Assembly: GCA_016870365.1 (NCBI GenBank) | Contig: VGBW01000001.1 | Span: 1 to 64,000 of the forward strand | Source: Actinomycetota bacterium | GTDB lineage: Bacteria > Actinomycetota > Actinomycetes > Nanopelagicales > Nanopelagicaceae | Reading direction: 5' to 3' | Length of the DNA: 64,000 nucleotides | Shown: piece after piece, positions 17,028 to 25,107 of the stretch | Numbering within the stretch: the first letter of the stretch is position 1 | How the letters are laid out: the number at the start of each line of letters is the position of its first letter | Notes under the pieces: model-generated | What the model was told of the DNA's origin: nothing | Seen by the model: the letters and a program-made list of their open reading frames with translations, nothing else | The model's database searches: none | Made by a program: the position numbers and the translations under genes

Positions 17028-17963
17028 TTGAGCGGCAAACTGCTGATAAAGAACAACGCAACAATAACCAAGAAATCTGTTGCAACTCATGATGTTTCGT
17101 TAACTAGCGCACTCCCATGGATCGGGCCTGCACTTATCTTGATTGCTTTGGTGGTGATCTGGCCGGTAGTTGAGTTAGTGAGAATTTCCTTTACCGACAT
17201 CACCATTGCAGGTAGTTTGTTGGATTTCCATGGATTTACCAACTATCGAGAGTTACTAGCCAATCCAGATTTGTATCCAGTCGCTCGTAGAACTTTGCTG
17301 TGGGTTTTTGGGATTGTTTTCTCTACCGTCATATTGTCTTTGCCACTGGCACAATTGATAAATCAAGATTTCCCAGGACGTAAATATGTGCGCTGGGCTC
17401 TGATCTTCCCATGGGCAGCTTCAGTAGTTATGACATCTATGATCTGGACATGGATTTTGGATGCTTACTCAGGTGAATTCAATCTAACCCTCACCCAAAT
17501 TGGACTAATCACCGAACCCGTGGATTGGGTAAACAATCCGGGGAACTCTTTTTATGTCTTAATGGCAGTTGCAGTTTTCGTTTCTATCCCTTTTACCACC
17601 TATGTATTGCTGGCAGGTTTGCAATCCATACCTAATGACATTATCGAGGCTGCTGCGGTGGACGGAGCAGGTCATTGGCAGATTTATCGTCAGATAAAGT
17701 TTCCTTTGTTAAGAAATTCATTACTAATCGCAACAATTATCAATCTGATTAATGTGTTCAATTCATTCCCAATTATTTGGATTATGACTCGGGGTGGACC
17801 AGGATATGAAACCGATACCACCACGACCTTTGCTTATAAGCTGGCATTTATTGAGTCCAATATGGGTCAATCAACGGCCTTGGGAGTCTTCAACTTCATC
17901 GTAATCCTCTTAATCGTTAGTTTGTATTTGAAGGTTACTAAGGCGACAAGGACTGAGCTGTGA
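17028..17963 (+). CDS. ABC transporter permease (MalF-like)
   Basis: A 311-residue inner-membrane subunit with about six transmembrane segments. The cytoplasmic EAA loop is seen as EAAAVDGAGHWQIYRQIKFP near residue 209, the contact point for the ATPase. A TTG start follows a GAGGGA ribosome site. It overlaps the next permease by four bases, and together they form the heteromeric channel of a sugar-type importer. No ATP-binding protein is encoded in this operon, so a shared MsmK/MalK-type ATPase encoded elsewhere is presumably used. Confidence 0.9.
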   Translation: MSGKLLIKNNATITKKSVATHDVSLTSALPWIGPALILIALVVIWPVVELVRISFTDITIAGSLLDFHGFTNYRELLANPDLYPVARRTLLWVFGIVFSTVILSLPLAQLINQDFPGRKYVRWALIFPWAASVVMTSMIWTWILDAYSGEFNLTLTQIGLITEPVDWVNNPGNSFYVLMAVAVFVSIPFTTYVLLAGLQSIPNDIIEAAAVDGAGHWQIYRQIKFPLLRNSLLIATIINLINVFNSFPIIWIMTRGGPGYETDTTTTFAYKLAFIESNMGQSTALGVFNFIVILLIVSLYLKVTKATRTEL

Positions 17964-18802
17964 AAAATACTAAGTCCAAAACAATTAGCGTCAAAAAGGT
18001 CGCAACTATGACTGGTGCCTATTTCATAGCGTGGTTCTTCTTGTACCCATACATAAACATGTTCTTAACTTCGGTTAGATCACATGAAGAGTTATATGCC
18101 CATCCAACTACTCACCTTCCCCAAGCCTGGCAATGGCGAAATTACTTAGATGTTTGGGACAACGCCCCAATTGCCAATTTTCTTAAATCTAGTTTGATCA
18201 TATCGATTTCAGCCACCATATTGGCATTAGTAGTGTCGCTACCTGCGGCATACTTCTTAGCCAGATATAGATTTAAATTCCGTGGTGCATTCTTGCTACT
18301 AGTTCTTGCCACCCAAATGTTTTCGCCAACAGCATTGATAATTGGAATTTTCCGAGAGGTAGATTTCTTTAGCCTGCTAGATTCCTACCTTGCTCTTATC
18401 ATCCTAAATGCTGGATTTAACCTTGCCTTTTCCATTTGGCTCTTAGCTGGGTTCTTCTCCAGTATCCCAATAGAAATCGAAGAGGCGGCTTTAATTGATG
18501 GCTGCACTAGAATTCAAGCACTGCGAAGAGTCACCATTCCGATTGCACTTCCTGGTGTAGTCACCGCAATCATTTTCACCTTTGTTGCTGCTTGGAATGA
18601 ATTTACTATTGCATTAACAATCATAAGCTCTATTAACAAAAAACCACTTCCTGTGGGATTGACTCAATTTATTGGCCAATATGACATTGCCTGGGAGTAT
18701 CTATTCACCGCAACTATCATTGCCATCATACCAGTAGTAGTTTTGTTTATTGTCATTGAGAGGTATCTAGTAAGTGGGTTAACAGCCGGTAGCGTCAAAT
18801 GA
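17960..18802 (+). CDS. ABC transporter permease (MalG-like)
   Basis: A 280-residue membrane protein, partner of the MalF-like subunit. About six transmembrane segments are visible. The EAA loop reads EEAALIDGCTRIQALRRVTI near residue 175. The ATGA-type overlaps at both ends indicate tight translational coupling with the upstream permease and the downstream unknown gene, so the latter probably serves the same substrate. Confidence 0.9.
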   Translation: MKNTKSKTISVKKVATMTGAYFIAWFFLYPYINMFLTSVRSHEELYAHPTTHLPQAWQWRNYLDVWDNAPIANFLKSSLIISISATILALVVSLPAAYFLARYRFKFRGAFLLLVLATQMFSPTALIIGIFREVDFFSLLDSYLALIILNAGFNLAFSIWLLAGFFSSIPIEIEEAALIDGCTRIQALRRVTIPIALPGVVTAIIFTFVAAWNEFTIALTIISSINKKPLPVGLTQFIGQYDIAWEYLFTATIIAIIPVVVLFIVIERYLVSGLTAGSVK

Positions 18803-19998
18803 TTTCGATTCAGTCAAACGCATTCACCTTACCCTATACATTTTTTCGAGAACCACCTGAGAAAGTTATTCCAGAGCTAAAGCAGTACGGCTTTTCTGGA
18901 ATCAATTTGGCCTTGAATTACCACAGCAGCCGAGACTTGTTATTGCGCCAAGGCCCGCAGTTAGAGTATCTAGCAGATGGATTTCATTACTATAAATCAA
19001 ATTATCAAATGTACTCTGGTGATGCACTCAAACCTGATCTAAGAGATCAATCACCCAGTAATGATTTGATTGATTCAGTCATTCTGGTGGCTAAGACAAA
19101 TGACTTTCAGGTCAACGCTTGGGCGGTTTACCTACATAACTCAGCGATCGGTATGGCTCACCCTGAGACGGTAGTTACTAACGTATTTGGCAATAGATTT
19201 TTGTCAGAGCTCTGCCCAGCAAATCCGCAGGTAGCAGGATACGCATTGGGAATGACCCGTGATCTATGCAATTTAGGAATTGCTGGAATCAGGGCAGAAT
19301 CCCTGCATTTTCATGGGGCACGGCATGGTGAGCATCATGAAAGGTTTTTTATTGAACTTAGTCAAGTTAGTGAGTTCTTATTCGCACTTTGTTTTTGTGA
19401 TCATTGCAAGAAAAATTATCAAGCTGAGCACTCAGAGCTTGGAAACTTGGTGCAGTCAGTCAAATCTAAGCTGACACATGTCTTTGAGGACCGTGATCCA
19501 TGGATTGGAAAGAAACTGAGCAAAGAGCTACTAGCCGAAATAATTGGCCCGAATATCTTAGATTATCTCTTAACCAGAGAAAAATCGGTCTCAAATCTCT
19601 ATCGAAAGATAAAGGACATTACACAAGAATTGGAAGTATCATTTACTTTTGTGGATCAAGCTCCACTTCTTGATTTGGATTCGGCTAATGCTAGCCAAAA
19701 TAGTTGGCAAGTTGGGATAGATAACTCCCAAATTAAGCAGTTCGTAGATAGATTTGCACCCCTAATTTATCGCAGACAGAGTGATCAAGTTGTCGCACTT
19801 ACCAATGATTACCTCAAAAATACTGCTAATGAGATCAATGCAATATTGAGACCGACTTTTCCAGATTGCACAACTTTTGAAAACTTGGCAGCTAAGGTAA
19901 AAAACTTAGTTGGATTAGGAGTTAGTGAAATCGATTTTTACCTGCTAGATACCATGCGGAAAAGAGATCTAGATAATATTCGGCAAGTACTCAACTAG
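18799..19998 (+). CDS. protein of unknown function, TIM-barrel hydrolase-like
   Basis: A 399-residue soluble protein without signal peptide that I cannot assign to a named family. It overlaps the MalG-like gene by four bases. Features seen: an N-terminal strand-helix pattern like a (beta/alpha)8 barrel (GFSGINLALNYH, FQVNAWAVYLHN), GIAGIRAESLHFHGARHGEHHE near residue 160 with a cluster of His/Glu, and a CxxC motif FCDHCKKNY near 200. The CFCxxC context recalls barrel-type glycosidase-like proteins, but no catalytic pair can be proved. Its place with an importer suggests that it works in the cytoplasm on the imported compound. Confidence 0.6.
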   Translation: MISIQSNAFTLPYTFFREPPEKVIPELKQYGFSGINLALNYHSSRDLLLRQGPQLEYLADGFHYYKSNYQMYSGDALKPDLRDQSPSNDLIDSVILVAKTNDFQVNAWAVYLHNSAIGMAHPETVVTNVFGNRFLSELCPANPQVAGYALGMTRDLCNLGIAGIRAESLHFHGARHGEHHERFFIELSQVSEFLFALCFCDHCKKNYQAEHSELGNLVQSVKSKLTHVFEDRDPWIGKKLSKELLAEIIGPNILDYLLTREKSVSNLYRKIKDITQELEVSFTFVDQAPLLDLDSANASQNSWQVGIDNSQIKQFVDRFAPLIYRRQSDQVVALTNDYLKNTANEINAILRPTFPDCTTFENLAAKVKNLVGLGVSEIDFYLLDTMRKRDLDNIRQVLN

Positions 19999-20071
19999 CA
20001 TTCTCGACAGATCAGGATTTTAAGGACCAGTCAGAAAAGATTTCAATTTAGTCGAAGAAGGAAGGTGCACC

Positions 20072-20968
20072 TTGGAGCGAGGCGTCTACTGTGTCCTGCA
20101 AACACCACTTAATGATGATGACAGTATTAATCAACAAGAATTCATGAGAGAAATTGATTGGCTCATCCAGCGTGGAGTTAAAGGTCTAGTCCTAGCTATG
20201 GCGTCAGAAGTAATGAGATTTACCGCAGCCGAACGACGAAGTCAGTGGAAATTGGCCCTGCAGTACATAAATGGCCGAGTTCCATTCATTGTGAGCGTTG
20301 GTGGTGAAAGTACTGCGATCGCAACTAAGCTTGCTCGCTGGGCTGAATTAGATGGTGCCAACGCGTTAATGGCCACTGCACCTGCCATCTTTCCAGCGAC
20401 CTCATCTGAGATATATGGGTATTACGCGGCGATAATTGAATCCATTCAGATTCCACTAATTGTGCAGGACGCTAGCAATTATATGGGGCAACCTTTAGAA
20501 CTTGAGCTCTATGGAAATCTCATTCAAAAATATGGAACAGATCGAGTGCAATTTAAACCTGAGGCCAAACCGGTAAAGGAGCGAGCGGTGGCATTACAAC
20601 AAATTGCACAGGGAAAAGCGAAGATATTTGAAGGACAAAGTGGTCTAGATTTGTTAGATACACATCCGTTGGGACTAATGGGCACAATGCCAGGCAGCGA
20701 AATTCCTTGGGCGATTATCAAACTTTGGTCGGCACTAGAAGAAAATGAATTTGATAAGGCTATTGCAATTCATGCGGTGGTTGCTCAATTAGTCTCTTTC
20801 CAACAAAACATTGATAGCTATGTCGCAGTTGAAAAGTACTTACTAGCTAAACAAGGAATATTTAGTTCAACCCATCAACGAGGACCAGTAAGGACTATTC
20901 TAAGTGGAGAAACAAAAAGAGAAATAGATCAGGTTTTTGAAAAGTTAGTTCAAATAACTAATTACTGA
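20072..20968 (+). CDS. DapA / N-acetylneuraminate lyase family aldolase
   Basis: A 298-residue class I aldolase-type barrel. The Schiff-base lysine is in VQFKPEAKP near residue 167. GGESTAIATKLARWAELDGAN is the usual second-helix region (shown here only in part as motif). The Tyr motif of true dihydrodipicolinate synthases (YNxP) is replaced by VQDASNYMG, so a lysine-biosynthetic role is unlikely; keto-acid or sugar-acid aldolases and dehydratases of the family are better candidates. TTG start after a GAAGGAAGG ribosome site. It ends over the remnant of nagA on the opposite strand. Confidence 0.82.
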   Translation: MERGVYCVLQTPLNDDDSINQQEFMREIDWLIQRGVKGLVLAMASEVMRFTAAERRSQWKLALQYINGRVPFIVSVGGESTAIATKLARWAELDGANALMATAPAIFPATSSEIYGYYAAIIESIQIPLIVQDASNYMGQPLELELYGNLIQKYGTDRVQFKPEAKPVKERAVALQQIAQGKAKIFEGQSGLDLLDTHPLGLMGTMPGSEIPWAIIKLWSALEENEFDKAIAIHAVVAQLVSFQQNIDSYVAVEKYLLAKQGIFSSTHQRGPVRTILSGETKREIDQVFEKLVQITNY

Positions 20969-21423
20969 GCTATACAAGACCCCAATCAGATCACAAGCTC
21001 TGGTGGTAGCGCTAGCTAGTGCGATTTCCCTTGGCACTCCAAGTTTCTCTAGTCGATCTAATGAATCATCCATGCTGGCAAAGAAACGGCTAACATTCCG
21101 TCAATGCTGCGTGCCTGACCATTTTCGGTGATTACATTGATCTCGCCAAAAGTGAAATTTCCAGAACCTAATCCTGCAGCAACATCATTGGTGATGATAA
21201 ATCTATCTATAACCTTTGGCAATGTTCTAGCCAATAAATCGTCGGCAACATGAACTCCGTAGACAATAATTTGAATGATCACATCTTTGCGCTGTAATGC
21301 AGCATCACTAAGACCTTCATCTGGTAGTTTCGGTATGCCATTGAATAGATGTGTAACAGTCTTGGCACAGGGTGAAAATCCAGCATTTGCTTGAGCTTTT
21401 GTAGCATTTGTATGGCCAATCAA
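20945..21423 (-). pseudogene. nagA: nagA remnant (N-acetylglucosamine-6-phosphate deacetylase, C-terminal half)
   Basis: The open part begins GHTNATKAQANAG and continues THLFNGIP and IVYGVHVADDLL, the characteristic second half of NagA; the position of the catalytic Asp reads TNDVAAGLG instead of the usual TDA. After DGMLA the frame breaks: the neighbouring frame carries MDDSLDRLEKLGVPREIALA and runs to a stop at 20945, the normal end of the protein. The whole N-terminal half, with the HxH motif, is missing. It is therefore a dead gene. It shows that the island once carried, or was inserted into, an amino-sugar catabolic locus. Confidence 0.82.
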
Positions 21424-21590
21424 CCTATTCCTACATATGTTATCTAAAGCAAGAATTATCAGAGAGAGCTGATGCGAATCCCACGTCGATCAATTTCGGA
21501 GTTGTGATTTAGAATTAGGGTTGCATACCCTGGCCAGATGGTCTTAAACTGATTGGCACCCATCCTGCTTGCCAACCGAAATGAGCTTTA

Positions 21591-21992
21591 ATGTCTGATG
21601 TAAATCAAAATAAAGAAATCGTTCGGCAATTCTTTGAGCAGATTTGGAATCAAGGCGATGAAAGTGCTATAGATAGATTCATAGCCGAAGATGCAATCGG
21701 CAATGACCCTAAATTTGGGGTGGGCCGGGAGTCATTCCGGGCTCAATGGCGCAAATGGCGGATAGCTTTTCCTGATATAAATTTTGCCATTCAGGAGTTG
21801 GTTGCCGAAAATGATGTGGTGGTATCTAGATGGCTGCTAACTGGAACTCATTTGGGACAATACCTTAATAAACCAGCAACTGGTAAGAAAATTTCGGTCG
21901 ATGGCGTAAGCATTGACAGGTTGAAAAATGGCATGGTGGTTTCAGGCTTTGACGCTTGGGACTCACAAGTTCTAGCAGCGCAGATTTCTTAG
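21591..21992 (+). CDS. SnoaL-like / ester cyclase domain protein
   Basis: A 133-residue NTF2-like protein of the SnoaL polyketide-cyclase/ester-cyclase group. Typical features are the N-terminal helix NKEIVRQFFEQIWNQGDESA, GRESFRAQWRKWRIAFPD and VVSRWLLTGTHLGQYL. Such proteins bind small hydrophobic ligands and may isomerise or hydrolyse them; no specific reaction can be assigned. ATG start; single gene with its own upstream region of about 160 bases. It is the last intact cargo gene before the integrase remnant. Confidence 0.8.
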   Translation: MSDVNQNKEIVRQFFEQIWNQGDESAIDRFIAEDAIGNDPKFGVGRESFRAQWRKWRIAFPDINFAIQELVAENDVVVSRWLLTGTHLGQYLNKPATGKKISVDGVSIDRLKNGMVVSGFDAWDSQVLAAQIS

Positions 21993-22001
21993 GCCAACTG
22001 A

Positions 22002-22471
22002 ATCATCCCTTTTGCAGGCTTTACTGCACCTTCCGTTGAGATTGCCACCCATTATCTGACTTTGAGTCAATTCGTGAAGGTGGCAGAGTATGCAGGTCTT
22101 TATCGGGATGTGGTTCTAGTTCTAGGTCCTTGTGGTCTTCGATGGGGAGAGTTGGTTGGGCTTCAGGTAAGGGATCTAAGTGTTGCTACTAGCACACTGA
22201 CTATCCGCCGTTCTCTTGTAGAAATAAATAGAAAACTGGAGGAAAGCGCTACCAAGTCACATCGTTGGCGTATAGTCCATCTTCCTCAGATATTGCAAAG
22301 TGCGTGCCATAGTTGGGTATTTGATAAGAATCAAGAAGACCCTATCCATACAAAGGAAGGCGCCTTCTTAAGAAATACCAATTTCATCCGAATAATATTC
22401 ATACCCGCCTAAAAAATGCCGAGGTTAAGAGGATCCGAATTCACGACCCCAAATGTGCGTTCACCCATTAA
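22002..22471 (+). pseudogene. tyrosine recombinase (phage-type integrase) remnant
   Basis: Only the catalytic-domain start is left. The frame open from 22002 reads YLTLSQFVKVAEYAG, then GPCGLRWGELVGLQVRDL, with the first catalytic Arg, and the actinophage-integrase-like TIRRSLVEI and HRWRIVHLP. After about residue 130 the matching sequence moves to another frame, where NAEVKRIRIHDPKCAFTH stands for the normal RIHDLRHTFAT box; the second catalytic Arg is lost and a stop follows. The N-terminal DNA-binding domain and the Tyr nucleophile are absent. It lies 98 bases from the right attachment repeat, as expected for the integrase of the island. Confidence 0.85.
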
Positions 22472-22568
22472 ATGAGGATTCACATGTGCACCCCATTGAG
22501 CCAAGAACCTTCCTGGCCAGCGTTCTTATTTGCAAACGAGTAACCAAGATGAGTTTGGAACATCGGAC

Positions 22569-22606
22569 TATGAGTCCGGGGCTCTAACCAACTGAGCTAC
22601 TGCCCC
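22569..22606 (-). repeat. right attachment-site repeat: partial tRNA copy
   Basis: 38 bases identical to the 5' half of the CAT tRNA gene at 11387-11424, in the same orientation. It cannot form a tRNA because the anticodon 3' stem, T arm and acceptor 3' strand are missing. It marks the right end of the island. Confidence 0.85.
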
Positions 22607-22732
22607 CAGCCTCCGATGATACTTGGCAATTGGATATCGCCACTAATTTCAAGGTGGGCTTTACTTCCCACAGAAATTGGCACTTAGCGCATAGCATCAG
22701 AGCACTGTCTAGGAAGTCAGTACAGTATCGAG

Positions 22733-23308
22733 GTGAATGCTCTGCGCAAGGCGATTCTGCTTCTAACGATCTTGATGATTTCGATGAGTAATACCTGGGC
22801 AGCGCCAATTTATGCTTATCCGGTAGTCGGCTGTGAGACTATCTATGGCAAATACCATCATGATTATCCAGCTACTGATATTAAGGCAGAACTTGGTTGT
22901 GCTTTTGTGGCACCCATTGGTGGAGTTATCCAAGATGTAAGTAGAAAAGATCTCTGGAGTGGCAAGACTAACTTAGGCCAGCATCGTGGCGGTCGCTCTG
23001 TGTCTCTAATCGGTGATGATGGGGTGCGCTACTACGGGTCCCACCTATCAAGAGTCATGAAGGGAATTGAACCCGGGCTTCGAGTTGAGGTTGGCCAGAA
23101 ATTAGGTGAAATTGGCACCAGTGGCAGCGCTCGGGGAATTCCTCGCCCACATCTACATTTTGGAATCTCTTATCAAACCCAGCCAGGGGACTGGCAGATT
23201 AGACGTGGAGTCATAGCCCCGTGGAAGTATCTAGATGCCTGGAAGGCGGGTAAAGATCTCTCTCCGGCAAAAGCTGTTGCTAAGGCACAGGCCAAGGCCG
23301 GGAATTAG
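22733..23308 (+). CDS. secreted M23 family metallopeptidase
   Basis: A 191-residue protein with a signal peptide (cleavage near WAA, residue 24) and a peptidase M23/LytM domain. The zinc site is visible as HxxxD in YHHDYPATD and HxH in RPHLHFG; GEIGTSGSARG is the usual loop before it. Such enzymes cut peptidoglycan cross-links or act in cell-wall remodelling outside the membrane. The C-terminus ends in an Ala/Lys-rich tail. GTG start; first core gene to the right of the island. It ends in a strong terminator. Confidence 0.85.
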   Translation: MNALRKAILLLTILMISMSNTWAAPIYAYPVVGCETIYGKYHHDYPATDIKAELGCAFVAPIGGVIQDVSRKDLWSGKTNLGQHRGGRSVSLIGDDGVRYYGSHLSRVMKGIEPGLRVEVGQKLGEIGTSGSARGIPRPHLHFGISYQTQPGDWQIRRGVIAPWKYLDAWKAGKDLSPAKAVAKAQAKAGN

Positions 23309-23336
23309 AAAAGCCCCAGATTTCTCTGGGGCTTTT
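23309..23336. terminator. bidirectional intrinsic terminator
   Basis: AAAAGCCCCAGA, a 4-base loop and the complement followed by a T-run, lying between the convergent peptidase (+) and cold-shock (-) genes. Confidence 0.88.
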
Positions 23337-23354
23337 TATAACTAGTTAGGGTAA

Positions 23355-23558
23355 TTAGTTAGCGGTAACTGCATCTGCCTGAGGACCCTTTGGCCCCTGG
23401 ACAACTTCAAATGTTACTGACTGACCCTCTTCAAGGGTCTTGTAGCCATTTCCCTGGATAGCAGAGTAATGAACGAATACGTCCTGTCCGCCACCATCAA
23501 CAGCGATGAACCCAAAACCTTTTTCAGAGTTGAACCACTTAACTGTACCTGTTGCCAT
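23355..23558 (-). CDS. cspA: cold-shock protein (CspA family)
   Basis: A 67-residue single cold-shock domain with both RNA-binding motifs: KGFGFI (RNP1) and VFVHYSAI (RNP2), and the common C-terminal [11 protein letters not shown]. It binds single-stranded RNA/DNA and helps translation or transcription antitermination. Ribosome site GGAAAG precedes the ATG. A long upstream region that could hold an untranslated leader is shared with the divergent DUF3145 gene. Confidence 0.95.
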   Translation of the reverse strand: MATGTVKWFNSEKGFGFIAVDGGGQDVFVHYSAIQGNGYKTLEEGQSVTFEVVQGPKGPQADAVTAN

Positions 23559-23692
23559 TTATTACTTTCCTTCGGTATTTATGGGGACAAACGCGAATTC
23601 CACGTTCGCCAGTCTTTCCGTTCTACAGCGATACCGATTCAAGCGAGAGCTAGCAAGCGGGTACTGATAAGCGTTGGACTGGGTAAGAGCCT

Positions 23693-23851
23693 ACCCTGAA
23701 GGCAGGGTTTTTAGAAAAGCACTCACCTTGCCTTCCTCTTGAAATGAGGGTGGAAATAGGGCAAGAATTCTCCTCTGGCAAGAGCGCTACCGCTAGATGG
23801 GCTGGGGAAGGTCGCATCTAGGAGGTAGATACGCCCTTATCTAGTAAGGAG
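23693..23851 (+). ncRNA. possible structured RNA or regulatory leader upstream of DUF3145 gene
   Basis: The 300-base divergent region between cspA and the DUF3145 gene holds a row of hairpins: ACCCTG-AAGG-CAGGGT with a T-run (23693-23712, terminator-like), CTTGCC/GGCAAG (23727-23765) enclosing CCTC/GAGG, CTAGATG/CATCTAG (23793-23821) and TAGATA/TATCTA (23826-23843), the last one ending three bases before the AAGGAG ribosome site. CTAGAT at 23793 could also pair with ATCTAG at 23839-23844, giving two exclusive folds. No known riboswitch class was recognised by eye. Confidence 0.35.
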
Positions 23852-23857
23852 TTGCTC

Positions 23858-24373
23858 TTGATCACCTATACCCCTATGGATATCGGCCTCTGCCATGGCA
23901 GGCTACATATCTACTCATGCCCCAAAGCGCTGACAAAGCATGTGCAGACAGTAATGGAGGGTGAGCTCAACCAATCTCTAGTGCTTAATTGGCAGAGGCA
24001 ACCACTTAGGCCTGGTGGCTATCGAGGGTCACTTAGCTATAGCCATGGGATTGGAAGTGGGGCCAAGATTGTTACCGCTCTGAAATCATGGAGCTATCTG
24101 ATCTTTGAACTATCAGAGTTCAATTCCTTTGAAGGCTCTCTCTATCTATATACCAAAGAACTTGGACTCTATAGGAGTCCAATAAATAGCCAAGGACAGA
24201 TCATGGTTAGTGAAGACTTGTTAAATAGTGTTATCACTCAAGACATGATTCAAGGGGATTTAAGAGATGCTGTTGAGAAATTGATGGGAAAACCTTGGGA
24301 TATCGCACTTGAACCCTTTCGTGAAGTAGAAATTCAGGCAGTTACAAATGTGGCTGATAGGCTTTCGGTATGA
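23858..24373 (+). CDS. DUF3145 family protein (actinobacterial)
   Basis: A protein of about 171 residues matching the actinobacterial DUF3145 pattern: HGRLHIYSCPKAL at the start, LNWQRQPLRPGGYRGSLSYS, FELSEF, GLYRSPINSQGQIMVSED and the C-terminal KLMGKPWDIALEPFR. The function is unknown. Three starts are possible (TTG 23852, TTG 23858, ATG 23876); TTG 23858 has a 6-base gap to AAGGAG and was chosen. The leader before it is highly folded, so expression may be controlled there. It overlaps the SIMPL gene by four bases. Confidence 0.82.
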   Translation: MITYTPMDIGLCHGRLHIYSCPKALTKHVQTVMEGELNQSLVLNWQRQPLRPGGYRGSLSYSHGIGSGAKIVTALKSWSYLIFELSEFNSFEGSLYLYTKELGLYRSPINSQGQIMVSEDLLNSVITQDMIQGDLRDAVEKLMGKPWDIALEPFREVEIQAVTNVADRLSV

Positions 24374-25107
24374 GTGAGAGCCAACGAGAAAAGTCCATAA
24401 CTCTAATTGCAGCCTCTGTGGTGTTGGCTCTTGCAATCGGAGTTGGTTTGAATCAAGTCGGTTCAGGATTTGCTTCAAGGACTAGCGAGGGAATCACCGT
24501 AACTGGTTCTGCTCGCGTTGATGCCAAAGCAGATCGAGCAGTTTGGACTCTAAATGCAGAGCAAATAGCACCAACGATTTCTGAGTCGGTGAGAAAAGTT
24601 GAGGCTACAACTCTGGCTGTGACCGGTTATTTAACCGAAGGGGGAGTTGCAAGTGGAGCAATAGAGCTCGGATCAGTCTCTGCATACCCTCAAGAAGAAT
24701 ATTCAAATGGAAATAGTACTGGTCGAATCCTCAACTACCGAGCATCAAGATCAATAACAGTTCGAAGCGATGATGTGAATTTAATTGCCAGGCTAAGTAA
24801 TCAAATAGGATCACTGCTTCAAAGTGGAATAAGTGTTACCAATTATGGACCACAGTTCTATGTCTCTAAGTTAAGTGAGCTTCGCCCAGAGCTACTCAAA
24901 GAAGCGATGGCTGATGCCAAGATAAGAGCTGAAGCAATTGTTGGGGCTACAGGTGGCAAAGTTGGAGCGGTAATGAGCGTTAGATCAGGTCCATTCCAGG
25001 TCACCTCTCCTGATTCGGTAGAAATTTCATCTGGTGGCTTCTATGACACCCAAACCATTGATAAGACAATAACCTCAACGGTTTCGGTGGTATTTAAAGT
25101 CGATTAA
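24370..25107 (+). CDS. SIMPL domain protein (DUF541)
   Basis: A 245-residue protein with one N-terminal transmembrane helix (ITLIAASVVLALAIGVGL) and an outer SIMPL/DUF541 domain starting at GITVTGSARVDAKADRAVW. The conserved middle (YRASRSITVRSDDVNLIARL) and the C-terminal ALKEAMADAKIRAEAI-like helix are present. Members are linked to oxidative stress defence and outer-surface assemblies, with no proved activity. It is translationally coupled to DUF3145 and meets glgX tail to tail with a four-base overlap. Confidence 0.82.
   Translation: MSESQREKSITLIAASVVLALAIGVGLNQVGSGFASRTSEGITVTGSARVDAKADRAVWTLNAEQIAPTISESVRKVEATTLAVTGYLTEGGVASGAIELGSVSAYPQEEYSNGNSTGRILNYRASRSITVRSDDVNLIARLSNQIGSLLQSGISVTNYGPQFYVSKLSELRPELLKEAMADAKIRAEAIVGATGGKVGAVMSVRSGPFQVTSPDSVEISSGGFYDTQTIDKTITSTVSVVFKVD

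Larger units (their letters stand above)
11387..22606. mobile_element. tRNA-associated genomic island (about 11.2 kb), apparently immobile
   Basis: The element is bounded by two exact 38-bp direct copies of the 5' half of the CAT tRNA gene, one within the intact tRNA gene and one at the right end. A frameshifted tyrosine integrase lies just inside the right repeat, which is the usual place for such a gene. Cargo runs from 11518 to 21992: D-amino-acid-type PLP enzyme, RidA, SDR, N-acyl-D-amino-acid deacylase family enzyme, MalEFG-type importer, unknown protein, DapA-family aldolase, nagA remnant and SnoaL-like protein. To the right, ordinary core chromosome resumes. The integrase damage suggests that it can no longer excise by itself. 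Confidence 0.78.

Noticed and set aside
20072-20968. DapA-family protein as dihydrodipicolinate synthase
   Set aside because: The catalytic Tyr motif of DapA is replaced and the context is catabolic.
21553-21575. TTGGCA/TGCCAA inverted repeat before the SnoaL-like gene
   Set aside because: Only six base pairs with an 11-base gap; too weak to call an operator.
22584-22808. 74-codon minus-strand frame at the right island end
   Set aside because: It runs through the partial tRNA copy and the start of the peptidase gene and looks unlike protein.
23680-23850. Resemblance to RNase P RNA (GGTAAGAGCxxACC)
   Set aside because: The other conserved parts, such as GAGGAAAGTC and ACAGAACCCGGCTTA, are absent and the region is too short.
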